A stretch of DNA of 64,000 nucleotides from an uncultured Succinatimonas sp. (GTDB lineage: Bacteria > Pseudomonadota > Gammaproteobacteria > Enterobacterales > Succinivibrionaceae): NCBI GenBank assembly GCA_900317105.1, contig ONFP01000002.1, positions 1 through 64,000 on the forward strand, written 5' to 3'. Shown here piece after piece: positions 1 to 9,106 of this stretch (position 1 is the first letter of the stretch; each line of letters begins with the position of its first letter). A model generated the notes under the pieces. The model was not told the DNA's origin and did no database searches. It worked only from the letters and a program-made list of their open reading frames with translations. The position numbers and the translations under genes are program-made.

Positions 1-708
1 AGTGTATCTTTGCCATACTTCCTCACGAGTGTCTTTGATATCTGATGGTTTACATCTGACATCCAGCGGTTTTCTCGTCCGGATATAGCTTTTAGTCTTC
101 GTCTTGCTGATTTTGTTCCTTTAGCCTGAAGCTCTCGTCTCAGCTCAAGGAATTTGTTTCGCTTTGTTGCAATCTTCTTTCCGCTTATAAATTCGGTCTT
201 TCCTTCTTCATCATAGCTTACAGACAGAAAGCGTAAGCCTCTGTCTATTCCCACTATATGTTTTACATTCTCTTTTTTGAAATCTTCTTTTTCTCTGGTT
301 ACAGGAATATGCAGATACCATAGGCCTTTTCAAAATATTCTTTGAAATGTTCTCTCTCATAAGTACATTTGATTCTTTCACCAAGAGTGTTGATTGATAA
401 CAGACTTCCATTTTCAACAAAACTGTAATCTCTGTTGCGAACCAAATCTGTCTGAGGTCTGCTGAAAGACACCGGCTTAAAAAGCCATTCCAGTGTTTTT
501 GGTATGCTCTGCCATTCGCCTTTCTCGTCTTTATAGCGGTATGGATGCTCTAAAAGCTGTTCTTTTACAGTGTTATATCTTGCAATAACTGTTTTGTACA
601 TGCCTGTCGATACTGCTCCGTCATCTGACGTAACAGTGTTTCCTGTTCTGAAGGTACATTAATTCTTATTTTTAATGTTTTTGTAAATATCAAAATAGTT
701 TTCTCCAA
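1..708 (-). pseudogene. tnpB: IS200/IS605-family TnpB remnant (internal deletion, frameshift, cut by window edge)
   Basis: Read on the minus strand, three reading frames must be joined to recover a TnpB/OrfB-like protein. The first runs from a TTG at 708 (MEKTILIFTKTLKIRINVPS..., ending ...EQYRQAC). The second runs from about 601 (KTVIARYNTVKEQLLEHPYRYKDE...). The third, from about 318 to the window start, contains GIDRGLRFLSVSYDEEGKTE, the first RuvC-like Asp region of TnpB. The jump from YRQAC to KTVIARY skips about 40-50 residues normally found there, so an internal deletion accompanies the frame change. A second frame change lies near 315-320. The C-terminal part, including the zinc-finger region, is outside the window. 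TnpB is the RNA-guided nuclease accessory of these elements; this copy should be inactive. Confidence 0.8.
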
Positions 709-775
709 GCCATATAATCCCTATATTCTAACAGTTATTGTAAAGAAATTCTTTAAGATATATTGCCTAAGTCGG

Positions 776-828
776 CAGAGCTCCGCCTCAGACTATAAGT
801 CTGAGGTTTCCGCTCTGCTATTTTTTTG
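776..828. repeat. Two-level hairpin beside the tnpB remnant
   Basis: A perfect 9-bp stem with a 3-nt loop (786-806, CCTCAGACT/AGTCTGAGG) sits inside an outer GCAGAGC/GCTCTGC pairing. A T-run follows on the + strand. IS200/IS605 elements carry subterminal hairpins recognised by TnpA, and this one lies on the 5' side of tnpB, so it is probably the element's end. An intrinsic terminator for + strand transcription is the alternative. Confidence 0.5.
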
Positions 829-864
829 ATGAAAAAATATTATTTAATGGGCAGGAACTTACTC

Positions 865-893
865 CATGCAGGAAGAAGAATGGTTCCTGCATG
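865..893 (-). terminator. 10-bp hairpin downstream of the four-carbon sugar kinase gene
   Basis: CATGCAGGAA and TTCCTGCATG form a perfect 10-bp stem with a 9-nt loop about 25 nt beyond the stop of the minus-strand gene at 919. The T-rich stretch on the minus strand starts only about 20 nt after the stem, so terminator function is plausible but not canonical. An overlapping GCAGGAAC/GTTCCTGC pairing (851-890) could compete. Confidence 0.4.
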
Positions 894-918
894 AAGGACA
901 ATTAAATCAGTTGGATTG

Positions 919-2241
919 TTAAATAGTGAGTTTACGCTTCAGATACTGAATACTGTCAGTGATAGTATTTGTATCTGTTGCAGATGAGGCAGAGGTCACA
1001 CACTTTAATCCTGCATAGTCACCGTCTATCATTTCTCCATAGCAGGTAAGAGGAAGAACCTGCCCTAGGATCTTTAGTCCCATTGACTTTAATTCTCTGC
1101 AGGTTGCAACTGTGAATTCAGCTCCCTTGGTGTATAACGCTTTGATATCTGGTCGCTTTTCAAGAACCTTGGAAACGATCTGTCCATAGGCGGTGGCTAT
1201 TATGTCAATAGCTTCTGCCTGTGTTCTGTTGGTTTTTAGCAGCATTTCCTGATACTCTGGAACTAGCTGATTATTGATTTCCATATTGTCCGATACCGCA
1301 AAAGCGATGGTAAACGTGTTGAATTTTGTAACAATTTCATCTACCACGCGATTTATTTCTGCATTTCTTCTCTGTAAATCTTCTAAAAGCTCAAGATTTC
1401 TTACCATTACAATCAGAACCTTTTCTTCAAGACGTAACTGTTCAACCTGAGCTGATATAAGCGGATTAACACCGCCAACAATTCCAAAAATCTTGGTTTC
1501 AGAGGCTTCCTTTGCAACATTCTTTGGTCTCATTACCTTTCTTGCCAGAGTTGCAGTAAATGGACCTGGATCAACTGCGATGAACTTAATTCCTGAAAGC
1601 AGGACTGCATCTGCAATCATATTGATATCTTCCTGAGAGGTACAGTCAAGAACGATTGCTCTTACTCCTTTTTTTGCCATTTTTTTTATTGTATTTGCAA
1701 GGTTTTCTGTACCCTTTAGATATTCCTTTAAGTGAAGAGCTTCTGCCTTATACTGAAATTTTTCTGTAAAAAGATCTGCTACTCTTCCTGTTTCTGCAGG
1801 GAAAAGATCTTCAAGGCCTGCAAGTGATTTCTGCAGAGGTTTACCGTCGACAAGAATATAACCACCGACATTGGTTCTCTTCAGCGCAGGGAATCCTGGA
1901 ACCACAATTGCAACTCTATCGGTATCTCCCAAAGCATCTAAAAGAGCAACGGTTTCGGCACAGGTATTGCCTCTCATGGCAGGATCAATTCTCTTTGCGT
2001 AGATTTTAACTTCATCTGATTTTAAAAGTCTTGCTGCAGAGAACACCATCTGATAGCTCTGCTGATCAGTAAGATTTCTTGAATTTGTTGAGTAAACCAG
2101 ACAGTCGTAGTCTGCTGTGAGAGGATCTTTCAATCCTCGTGCATTCATAAGGGAGCAAACTGAAGTTCCGTTTTTCTCAAGCATTGCTCCTACAGCGCTT
2201 CCGCCGGTAATTTCATCAGCAATAACTACACATTGAGGCAT
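919..2241 (-). CDS. Four-carbon acid sugar kinase family protein (OtnK/DUF1537-like)
   Basis: The 440-residue protein opens with VIADEITGGSAVGAMLEKNG, which resembles the N-terminal ADD-TG-x-D motif of the four-carbon acid sugar kinase family. STNSRNLT follows, and the C-terminal half is nucleotide-binding-like with Gly-rich stretches (FGIVGGVNPLI). Family members phosphorylate four-carbon sugar acids such as threonate or 3-oxo-tetronate with ATP. Here the usual DD of the first motif is DE, so activity or substrate may differ. The ATG is preceded by AAAGGAG at good spacing. It lies 107 nt downstream of ptsI on the same strand, which suggests co-transcription. No aldolase or dehydrogenase partner of the usual pathway is adjacent. 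Confidence 0.7.
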   Translation of the reverse strand: MPQCVVIADEITGGSAVGAMLEKNGTSVCSLMNARGLKDPLTADYDCLVYSTNSRNLTDQQSYQMVFSAARLLKSDEVKIYAKRIDPAMRGNTCAETVALLDALGDTDRVAIVVPGFPALKRTNVGGYILVDGKPLQKSLAGLEDLFPAETGRVADLFTEKFQYKAEALHLKEYLKGTENLANTIKKMAKKGVRAIVLDCTSQEDINMIADAVLLSGIKFIAVDPGPFTATLARKVMRPKNVAKEASETKIFGIVGGVNPLISAQVEQLRLEEKVLIVMVRNLELLEDLQRRNAEINRVVDEIVTKFNTFTIAFAVSDNMEINNQLVPEYQEMLLKTNRTQAEAIDIIATAYGQIVSKVLEKRPDIKALYTKGAEFTVATCRELKSMGLKILGQVLPLTCYGEMIDGDYAGLKCVTSASSATDTNTITDSIQYLKRKLTI

Positions 2242-2348
2242 TTTTATCTCCTTTAGCCGTGTTCACTGCAGGTATTAGATTTTTATGTTACACAGTGACA
2301 TCTGGCGAATAATCTTTATATTGGGCTGTATAGGTAATTTTTTTAGTA

Positions 2349-4007
2349 TTAACCTAGGGTTGCGATTTTTGCTCTCAGGGTCAACACACTTGATGGAACC
2401 ACTGACATTTCATCGATTCCTAGCTGAATCAGTTTTCCAAGGAAATTCTCATCAGATGCAAGTTCACCGCAGATACCTACCCAAATACCAGCAGCATGAC
2501 CATTCTGAATTGTCATTTCGATAAGTCTGACAACTGAATGATGATATGGGTTTAGGTATTTAATCAGATCTGCATTCTGTCTGTCTGCTGCTAGAGTAAA
2601 CTGTGTCAGATCGTTGGTGCCTATACTGAAGAAATCAACATAAGGAGCCAGTTCATCAGAGATTAGGGCCGCGGCAGGTGTTTCGATCATAATTCCGAAT
2701 TCAACATCGTCCCTATATTCAAGTCCCTGATCTGTAAGTTCCTTTTTAACAACATCGATAATCTTTTTGGTTTCTGTAACCTCTTCTACTGAGGTTATCA
2801 TTGGAACCATGATTGAAAGATTGCCGAAGACTGATGCTCTGTAAAGAGCTCGAAGCTGAGTTTTAAAGAGAGCCTTGTTGCTAAGACACAGTCTTATGGC
2901 TCTAAGCCCCATGGCTGGATTATCCTCGGGCTTTAGCATAAAGTATTCTGCGGTTTTATCTGCACCTATATCAAGGGTTCGGATGATTACCTTTTTATCT
3001 CCCATGCCCCTGAGCACTTCTTTATAGATTTCAAACTGTTCATCCTCAGTAGGGTAGTCATTTGACTGCAGATAGATATATTCACTTCTGAACAGACCTA
3101 TGCCTTCGGCATCAGAGGCTTTTACCAGATCAATATCCGATAGAGAACCTGAGTTTGCGTAAAGTCTGATTTTCCTACCTGAACGGGTTTTGGTAGGAAC
3201 TCCTCGGTACTCCTCAAGATGAGAATGCTGAGCATCGTCAGTCTTTTTGATTTCAGTGAATTTCAGGATGGTTTCTTCATCTGGATCGATATAGACAGTT
3301 CCGGAATTTGCATCAATAATTGCAAATTTTCCTTCATAGCGTTTTGTCAGTCTGCTGCCGATACAGACAACAGTAGGAATGCCCATGGTTCTGGCAAAGA
3401 TTGCTGTGTGGGACCTGTCTGACCCCTTGGTGGTAATGATTCCTGTAACTGTATGCTGATCAAGCTGAACTGTTTCTGAAGGGGCCAGATCGTCGGTTGC
3501 CAGAATAACCGGACCATCACTTTCAATGGATATTCCCTTGCGTGAAATTTTTCCTGCATGCATCATCAGGATTTCATTGACGCGTCGAGATATATCAATG
3601 ACATCAGAGGCTCTTCCTCTCATGTAGTCATTGTCCATTTCCAAAAACTGTTTCTCAAAACGTAAAGCAACTTTATGGACTGCGTATTCTGCGTTTGCTT
3701 TTTCTTTTCTGATAACGTCGTTAATGGATGATACATAGTCAGGATCATCAAGCATCATCTGATGAATCTGAAACAGTACCGCATTCTGTTCTCCAAGTTT
3801 TTCAAGAGAGGCATCATAAAGAGCTGCAAGCTGTGTTATGGCATGCTGTCTTGCCTTTTCAAAACGTTGACACTCGGCAGTGACGTTTCTGACAGTAACT
3901 TTATCGAATTCAGATGCTACTCTTTTGAGAAAACAGATTTTTCCAAAAGCAATTCCTTTGTTTGCTGTTGTACCTTTTAATGTAAGGTTGTGATGCTTTG
4001 CGTTCAA
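2349..4007 (-). CDS. ptsI: Phosphoenolpyruvate-protein phosphotransferase (PTS enzyme I)
   Basis: Enzyme I takes phosphate from phosphoenolpyruvate and passes it to HPr. The 552-residue protein (E. coli PtsI is 575) has the N-terminal GTTANKGIAFGK, the phosphohistidine domain with active-site His200 in GSDRSHTAIFARTMGIPTVV, and the PEP-binding barrel with GTNDLTQFTLAADR (463-476) and catalytic Cys513 in GICGELA. The best start is TTG at 4007. The upstream ATG at 4018 is out of frame and closes after four codons, and a GGTGA lies just before the TTG. Genes for HPr and EIIA are not adjacent, so partners must be encoded elsewhere, or this is a specialised enzyme I. Confidence 0.9.
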   Translation of the reverse strand: MNAKHHNLTLKGTTANKGIAFGKICFLKRVASEFDKVTVRNVTAECQRFEKARQHAITQLAALYDASLEKLGEQNAVLFQIHQMMLDDPDYVSSINDVIRKEKANAEYAVHKVALRFEKQFLEMDNDYMRGRASDVIDISRRVNEILMMHAGKISRKGISIESDGPVILATDDLAPSETVQLDQHTVTGIITTKGSDRSHTAIFARTMGIPTVVCIGSRLTKRYEGKFAIIDANSGTVYIDPDEETILKFTEIKKTDDAQHSHLEEYRGVPTKTRSGRKIRLYANSGSLSDIDLVKASDAEGIGLFRSEYIYLQSNDYPTEDEQFEIYKEVLRGMGDKKVIIRTLDIGADKTAEYFMLKPEDNPAMGLRAIRLCLSNKALFKTQLRALYRASVFGNLSIMVPMITSVEEVTETKKIIDVVKKELTDQGLEYRDDVEFGIMIETPAAALISDELAPYVDFFSIGTNDLTQFTLAADRQNADLIKYLNPYHHSVVRLIEMTIQNGHAAGIWVGICGELASDENFLGKLIQLGIDEMSVVPSSVLTLRAKIATLG

Positions 4008-4330
4008 AATATCACCATTTTCCTGCTGACAGTTATATGTATATTCTTAAATTATACATTGGATTGCAGTTTTGCAATCAGATACAGCGCTATAAATAGG
4101 AAAAAATGTATACAAAACAAAGTGGATATATAGATTGCGTTTTTTTGGGGGGAAAAATAATATGAGTGTTGTTTAATATATTCTGCAAATTAAAATCAGT
4201 ATCTTTGTCAAAAAATACAAATAAAGTCTGTGACCTTTTTTTTAATTAGTCAGAAAAGCGGTTTACGTTTTTTCTGTAATGTTAATAATAAAATAAAAAC
4301 TTTAACGAATTTATTACATTAAGGTGCTTT
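4008..4330. other. Divergent AT-rich intergenic region between ptsI and the aldo/keto reductase
   Basis: This 323-nt stretch carries no credible reading frame. It must hold the divergent promoters for ptsI (-) and the aldo/keto reductase (+). It contains poly-T and poly-G runs (about 4141-4152) but no dyad or promoter hexamer pair strong enough to call. Confidence 0.5.
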
Positions 4331-5209
4331 ATGAAAATCTCTAGTTCTGAAGATTCTTTTCTACTTTCTGACGGAAATAAAATCCCATGTATCGGCTTTG
4401 GAACCTTTGGCCTTGATAACAATAAAAAAGGCCAGGATATTATTAAGACTGCCATAAGTCTCGGGTACAGGCATTTTGATACGGCATCCCTTTACGGCTC
4501 GGAAGAAATTCTGGGAAAGGCAATTAAGGCTTCAGGCGTTTCCAGAGCTGAGCTTTTTCTGACCAGTAAGGTATGGAAAGATGATATGGCTCCTGGAGAT
4601 ATCAGAAAATCTTTTGACAGAAGTCTTCATGCACTTGGCACCGACTATCTTGATCTGCTTTTGATTCATTGGCCAAGAGCCAATGAAAATGATGAGGAGT
4701 GGGAGGAGCATCTATTAATGGCATGGAATACCTTTATTTTCTTAAAGCAGGAAGGTAAGGTAAAGTCCATTGGTGTATCAAATTTCCTTCCTCAGCACTT
4801 TGATGTTATTCATTCCTGTTCAGAAAAACCTGTAGTTAACCAGATAGAGTTCCACCCTGGATATATGCAGACAGGAACTGTTGATTACTGTCAGCGTCAT
4901 TCAATAGTTGTTGAGGCCTGGTCTCCTTTGGGCCGTGGCGCTCTTTTAAATCATCCTGTAGTTGAGGAGATAGCTAAAAAGCATAAAGTAAGCACAGCGA
5001 AGGTTCTCTTGGGGTTCTGTCTTGCTCACAATGTACTTCCTCTGGTTAAATCCTCTTCGAAGGAGAGACTTAAGGACAATCTGTCTCTGTTTGATTTCAA
5101 GCTTTCAGAGGATGATTTATATGTTCTGCGCGGTATTGCTGAAAAGACCGGCTGGTCCGGACAGCATCCGGATCTGTCTATTCCAAAAGCAAAGGTTGGT
5201 GATTTTTAA
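4331..5209 (+). CDS. Aldo/keto reductase (2,5-diketo-D-gluconate reductase-like)
   Basis: This is a 292-residue NADPH-type aldo/keto reductase with a TIM-barrel fold. The catalytic tetrad is readable: Asp50 and Tyr55 in HFDTASLYGSE, Lys80 in TSKVW and His113 in LLLIHWP. GVSNF and the QIEFHPG strand follow, and the C-terminal VKSSSKERLKDN matches the phosphate-binding segment for NADP(H). Family members reduce sugar-derived and other carbonyls, and the substrate cannot be read from sequence. AAGG lies upstream of the ATG at modest spacing. The gene stands alone before gltX. Confidence 0.88.
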   Translation: MKISSSEDSFLLSDGNKIPCIGFGTFGLDNNKKGQDIIKTAISLGYRHFDTASLYGSEEILGKAIKASGVSRAELFLTSKVWKDDMAPGDIRKSFDRSLHALGTDYLDLLLIHWPRANENDEEWEEHLLMAWNTFIFLKQEGKVKSIGVSNFLPQHFDVIHSCSEKPVVNQIEFHPGYMQTGTVDYCQRHSIVVEAWSPLGRGALLNHPVVEEIAKKHKVSTAKVLLGFCLAHNVLPLVKSSSKERLKDNLSLFDFKLSEDDLYVLRGIAEKTGWSGQHPDLSIPKAKVGDF

Positions 5210-5279
5210 ATTGTGATTTTGAGCCCATATATACCTATTTGTGATAGAATGGTGCAAATTTTTTATATGGGAATTAATC

Positions 5280-6683
5280 ATGACTGTTAAAACCAGATTT
5301 GCACCATCTCCAACCGGCTTTCTGCATGTAGGTGGCGCTAGAACTGCATTATTCTCTTGGCTATATGCTCAACACTGTAAGGGTGAGTTTGTTTTACGTA
5401 TTGAGGATACCGATAGAGAACGCTCTACTCAGGAAGCAATCGATGCGATTATTGAGTCCATGAAATGGATCGATTTGAGGTGGGATGAAGGTCCTTACTA
5501 TCAGACCAAGCGTTTCGACAGATATCGCGAAGTTATTGATCAGCTCTTAAAGGAAGGCAAGGCATATAAGTGCTACTGCTCAAAGGAACGCCTCGAGAAG
5601 ATGCGTGAAGAGCAGATGAAGAATGGTCAGAAACCTCGTTATGACGGTCACTGCAGAAATGACCACTCAGAGCATGCTCCTGACGAGCCATATGTAATTC
5701 GTTTCCGTAACCCTGATGACGGTATTGTTGCTTTTGACGATATGGTTAAGGGCCACATCGAGGTTAAGAACAGTGAGCTTGATGATCTGATCATTCAGCG
5801 TTCAGATGGTACTCCTACCTACAATTTCTGCGTTGTTGTTGATGACTGGGATATGGGAATTACCCATGTAATCCGCGGTGATGATCATGTTAACAACACT
5901 CCTCGTCAGATTAATCTGTACAAGGCATTAGGCGCTCCTGTGCCTGTATTCTGCCACCTTGCAATGATTCTTGGTGATGACGGTGCTAAGCTGTCTAAGC
6001 GTCACGGTGCGGTTTCTGTAATGCAGTATCGTGAGGACGGTTATCTGCCAGAGGCTCTGGTAAATTACCTTGTCCGTCTTGGCTGGTCTCACGGTGATCA
6101 GGAAATCTTTACACGTCAGGAAATGATTGATCTGTTTACTCTTGATGCTATTACCAAGTCAGCATCAGGCTTTAACACCAAGAAACTTGAGTGGCTGAAT
6201 GCTCATTACATGAAGACTCTTCCTGCAGAGCAGGTTGCAAAGGAACTTGTATGGCATCTGAACAGAATCGGCATTACCGATCTTTCATGCGGTCCTAAGC
6301 CAGAGGACGTTGTCCGCAATTACTGCGAGAGAACTCATACTCTGAAGGAAATGGCTCAGAAAGCAGCATGCTATTATCAGGATATTACAGAGTATGATCC
6401 TGCAGGTGTTAAGAAATGGATTAAGGAAGGCTCTGTTGATGTGCTTAAGGATTCTCTTGAGGCTCTTAAGTCACTGTCAGACTGGAATGCTCAATCCATT
6501 GACAAGGTTTTAGAGGAAGTCGCTGCTAAGCGTGAAATCGGCATGGGTAAGGTTGGACAGCCTCTGCGTATTGCTGTAACCGGCTCTGCAATGTCTCCTG
6601 GCATTGGCGATACAATGATGCTGGTCGGTAGAGATCGTACTTTATCTAGAATTCAAAAAGCTATCGAGCACTTTGGTGCTTAA
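5280..6683 (+). CDS. gltX: Glutamyl-tRNA synthetase
   Basis: Charges tRNA-Glu with glutamate. The class I signature is present as [13 protein letters not shown] (HIGH-like, residues 9-21) and AKLSKRHG (KMSKS-like). The ATG at 5280 gives [13 protein letters not shown], the normal N terminus at 467 residues. An upstream in-frame start at 5241 would add 13 residues unlike any GltX, so it is rejected. The C-terminal anticodon-binding domain is complete and ends within the expected length. A rho-independent terminator follows at 6692. Confidence 0.96.
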   Translation: MTVKTRFAPSPTGFLHVGGARTALFSWLYAQHCKGEFVLRIEDTDRERSTQEAIDAIIESMKWIDLRWDEGPYYQTKRFDRYREVIDQLLKEGKAYKCYCSKERLEKMREEQMKNGQKPRYDGHCRNDHSEHAPDEPYVIRFRNPDDGIVAFDDMVKGHIEVKNSELDDLIIQRSDGTPTYNFCVVVDDWDMGITHVIRGDDHVNNTPRQINLYKALGAPVPVFCHLAMILGDDGAKLSKRHGAVSVMQYREDGYLPEALVNYLVRLGWSHGDQEIFTRQEMIDLFTLDAITKSASGFNTKKLEWLNAHYMKTLPAEQVAKELVWHLNRIGITDLSCGPKPEDVVRNYCERTHTLKEMAQKAACYYQDITEYDPAGVKKWIKEGSVDVLKDSLEALKSLSDWNAQSIDKVLEEVAAKREIGMGKVGQPLRIAVTGSAMSPGIGDTMMLVGRDRTLSRIQKAIEHFGA

Positions 6684-6691
6684 TTCTGATC

Positions 6692-6715
6692 AAGGCAGGT
6701 CTAACCTGCCTTTTT
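6692..6715 (+). terminator. Rho-independent terminator after gltX
   Basis: AAGGCAGGT and ACCTGCCTT form a 9-bp stem with a 3-nt loop, overlapping a T5 tract. It lies between the gltX stop and the rcsF start. Confidence 0.85.
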
Positions 6716-6729
6716 AATCCGGATAACTT

Positions 6730-7101
6730 ATGAAATACATGTTTGTACTGGCAGCTTTATTTCTGTCTGCCTGCTCTAATTACGAGTTTAAGAGTAATTT
6801 AAATCCATCCAACTTCAAGGAGTATTTCAAGCCATCAGGTGTTACTGAATACTCTGAAGAGGAGCTGGCCGGTGTTCCTAACCGCAGCCTTGGTGTAGTT
6901 AGTGGTCTATCCTGTCAGATCAAGGATAGCGATGATGTTGCTACAGAGGTTAAGGCTAGAACAGATGCTCGTCTGAAAGCTGTTGACCTTGGTGCTAATG
7001 CTATCAAGTTTGGCAAGTGTGTAACATTAACAAACACTCCTGCATGCAAGGTTTCAGTAACCTGCTATGCTGATGCTCTGGTTGTTAATGACAGAAAATA
7101 A
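6730..7101 (+). CDS. rcsF: RcsF-like outer-membrane lipoprotein
   Basis: A 123-residue lipoprotein with a short signal peptide and lipobox LSAC (Cys15). The mature part carries the RcsF pattern: EELAG, R-LG-VSG-SCQ, then the later Cys residues in GKC, PACK and TCYAD, which in E. coli RcsF form non-consecutive disulfides. RcsF is the envelope-stress sensor upstream of the Rcs phosphorelay. The proline-rich linker of the E. coli protein is replaced by a polar segment (about residues 18-40). Synteny supports the call, since rcsF is followed directly by trmO as in E. coli. No RcsCDB gene lies in this window. Confidence 0.8.
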   Translation: MKYMFVLAALFLSACSNYEFKSNLNPSNFKEYFKPSGVTEYSEEELAGVPNRSLGVVSGLSCQIKDSDDVATEVKARTDARLKAVDLGANAIKFGKCVTLTNTPACKVSVTCYADALVVNDRK

Positions 7102-7804
7102 TGAATTATCCATTTCTCCAATAGGCTTCATAAGAAGTCCCTATAAGGAGAAATTTGCTGTTCCAAGGCAGCCTGGCCTAGCGCCTGATGCTGTCTCTGT
7201 GATTGAGTTTTACCCTCCATACAATGATGAACTGGCTTTTGAAGGTATAGACGGGTTTTCTCATATTCACGTGATCTTTCTTTTTGACAAGATCGACTAT
7301 AAGAAATTCAAACCAAAAGTTCGTCCTCCTCGACTTGGAGGAAATGTCTCAGTTGGAGTTTTCTCCACCAGATCTCCTTTTCGTCCAAACCGCTTAGGAC
7401 TCTCTATTTTAAAAATTCATAGAGTCATAAGGGAAAAGGGCAAGGTTAGTCTTGAGGTCTTAGGTGCAGATCTAGTTGATAATACTCCAATAATTGATAT
7501 AAAACCTTATATTCCATTTGTAGACAGTGTGCCTGAAGCTGTAGGCGGATTCGCCAGCGCACCTCCTCCTATGTTTGAGGTCATATTTGAGAATGATACT
7601 GAATCTGTATTAAGAAAACTTGGAGAACAGAAATTCAGAGCAATCTGTCAGACGTTATCCCAGGATCCTCGTCCCGCATACAAGGATGCAACGGATGATA
7701 AGGTTTATGTCGTAAAAATCTACAGCTTTTCAATAAGTTTCATTGTTAAAGACAGCAGAATCCACGTTTTCAGTGTGAATGACAATGGAGAAACTTCATG
7801 CTAG
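7088..7804 (+). CDS. trmO: tRNA (N6-threonylcarbamoyladenosine37-N6)-methyltransferase TrmO
   Basis: TrmO (YaeB/TsaA) methylates t6A37 in certain tRNAs using S-adenosylmethionine. The sequence shows the family landmarks: ISPIGFIRSPYKEKFAVPRQ, PRLGG, and FSTRSPFRPNRLGLS. The ATG at 7088 gives MTENNELSISPIGF and overlaps the end of rcsF by 14 nt. The in-frame start at 7067 would add seven hydrophobic residues and is less likely. The gene overlaps the next one as well (ATG at 7798 before TAG at 7802), so rcsF, trmO and the HAD-Nudix gene look translationally coupled. Confidence 0.92.
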   Translation: MTENNELSISPIGFIRSPYKEKFAVPRQPGLAPDAVSVIEFYPPYNDELAFEGIDGFSHIHVIFLFDKIDYKKFKPKVRPPRLGGNVSVGVFSTRSPFRPNRLGLSILKIHRVIREKGKVSLEVLGADLVDNTPIIDIKPYIPFVDSVPEAVGGFASAPPPMFEVIFENDTESVLRKLGEQKFRAICQTLSQDPRPAYKDATDDKVYVVKIYSFSISFIVKDSRIHVFSVNDNGETSC

Positions 7805-9087
7805 GAAGATACTCTCATGTACTGTTTGATTTAGACGGTACTATTTTCAATACCGAATATGCTTACACCAGTGCACTATATGACGTACTTAAGGCAGAAC
7901 GTCCTGATACAGAGGAAACCTATGAATCCTTAACCAGATTTATGGGCTCAACCGCAGAGAATACCCGTATTGAACTGAATCTGCCGTTTGAGGATACCAA
8001 ACGTTTATCTGATGCGTGGATTGAGCGCGTAAAACTTTATGAGGATTCAATCAAGCCCTTTGATGGGATTATGGCTGTAATCAGGTATCTGCATGATCAT
8101 GGAATAAAGCTTGGTATTGTTACTTCCAGAGCTAAAACGTATGAGAATGTCCTCGGTGAGATAGCTTCTCCTCTGCCATCAGTGCTTAAACCATACTTTA
8201 CTTATTCAATCAGTGCCTCTGATGTTGAGAATCCTAAACCAGCTCCTGATTCAATCTTAAAATATATGGAGATAACCGGAGCAAAAAGAGAGGAAATCCT
8301 TTTTATTGGAGATACGCTTTCTGACATTGAGTGTGCTCATTCTGCCGGAGTTGATTTTGGCCTTGCAGTCTGGGGGGCTAGAATAAAGCGTTCAATTATG
8401 TGTGCCCATTATTTTATGAACCCATGGGATATTATCAAGGTTATCTTTACACATGATGATATGAACTATCAGTGGTACAGATGGGCTAAGGAAATTCAGG
8501 CTATAGGCCAGATTGGTCTGACCTACTGTACTAACGTTTTTGATATCGAGCGCTTTGAAAGATTACGTGAGATTTCCTGTGAAATAATCTCAACCATGAC
8601 CGAGACTCCTTTTGAAAAGGTCAAAGATGTAATCTGTATGGATAAAGGCTACATTACTCCTAAAATCGACACCAGAGCAGCTGTTTTCAATGAGAAAGGT
8701 CAGATTCTTCTGGTTAAGGAATCAAAAAACGGTTTATGGTCTCTTCCTGGTGGCTGGTGTGATGAAGCAGAATCAATTATTTCCAATACCGTTAAGGAAG
8801 TGCGTGAAGAGGCTGGAATGCTGGTCAAACCGTTAAAATTTGTGGGAATGATTGATAAGAGTAAATGGAACAAGTCATCACAGCCATTTCATATACTTGC
8901 CTCTTTTACTGTCTGCCTTGAAGGGGAAGGGGAATTTACTCCAAATTCAGAAACTCTTGAGAGAAGGTTCTTCTCTGTAGAAGAGGTTTCTGATGAAATG
9001 CTTAGACTTGGAACAACCACCACAGAACAGATAAGAATGTGTTCCGAAGCCTTTAATTCTAAAAACTGGGTTCCGGTAATAGATTAG
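7798..9087 (+). CDS. HAD hydrolase fused to a Nudix hydrolase
   Basis: A 429-residue protein built from three parts. Residues 1-215 form a HAD phosphatase of the phosphoglycolate phosphatase type: nucleophile Asp11 in LFDLDGT, a Ser/Thr in GIVTSR, NPKPAPDS, and the acidic motif FIGDTLSDIE. Residues about 222-292 (YQWYRWAKEIQAIGQIGLTY...) match the helical N-terminal domain found in front of some Nudix hydrolases. Residues 293-429 are a Nudix domain with the box at 318-340, where the usual Arg of REUxEE is Lys. Both catalytic sites look intact. Substrates are unknown; a nucleoside diphosphate derivative hydrolysed by Nudix and then dephosphorylated by HAD would fit. Start and stop agree with overlap coupling to trmO. 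Confidence 0.85.
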   Translation: MLGRYSHVLFDLDGTIFNTEYAYTSALYDVLKAERPDTEETYESLTRFMGSTAENTRIELNLPFEDTKRLSDAWIERVKLYEDSIKPFDGIMAVIRYLHDHGIKLGIVTSRAKTYENVLGEIASPLPSVLKPYFTYSISASDVENPKPAPDSILKYMEITGAKREEILFIGDTLSDIECAHSAGVDFGLAVWGARIKRSIMCAHYFMNPWDIIKVIFTHDDMNYQWYRWAKEIQAIGQIGLTYCTNVFDIERFERLREISCEIISTMTETPFEKVKDVICMDKGYITPKIDTRAAVFNEKGQILLVKESKNGLWSLPGGWCDEAESIISNTVKEVREEAGMLVKPLKFVGMIDKSKWNKSSQPFHILASFTVCLEGEGEFTPNSETLERRFFSVEEVSDEMLRLGTTTTEQIRMCSEAFNSKNWVPVID

Positions 9088-9106
9088 GATATAAAAGGAT
9101 AGAATT

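Noticed and set aside
4008..4018. ATG at 4018 as the ptsI start
   Set aside because: It is out of frame and ends after four codons; the TTG at 4007 gives the proper N terminus.
5241..5279. Upstream start for gltX
   Set aside because: It adds residues not found in GltX proteins, while ATG 5280 gives the conserved [13 protein letters not shown].
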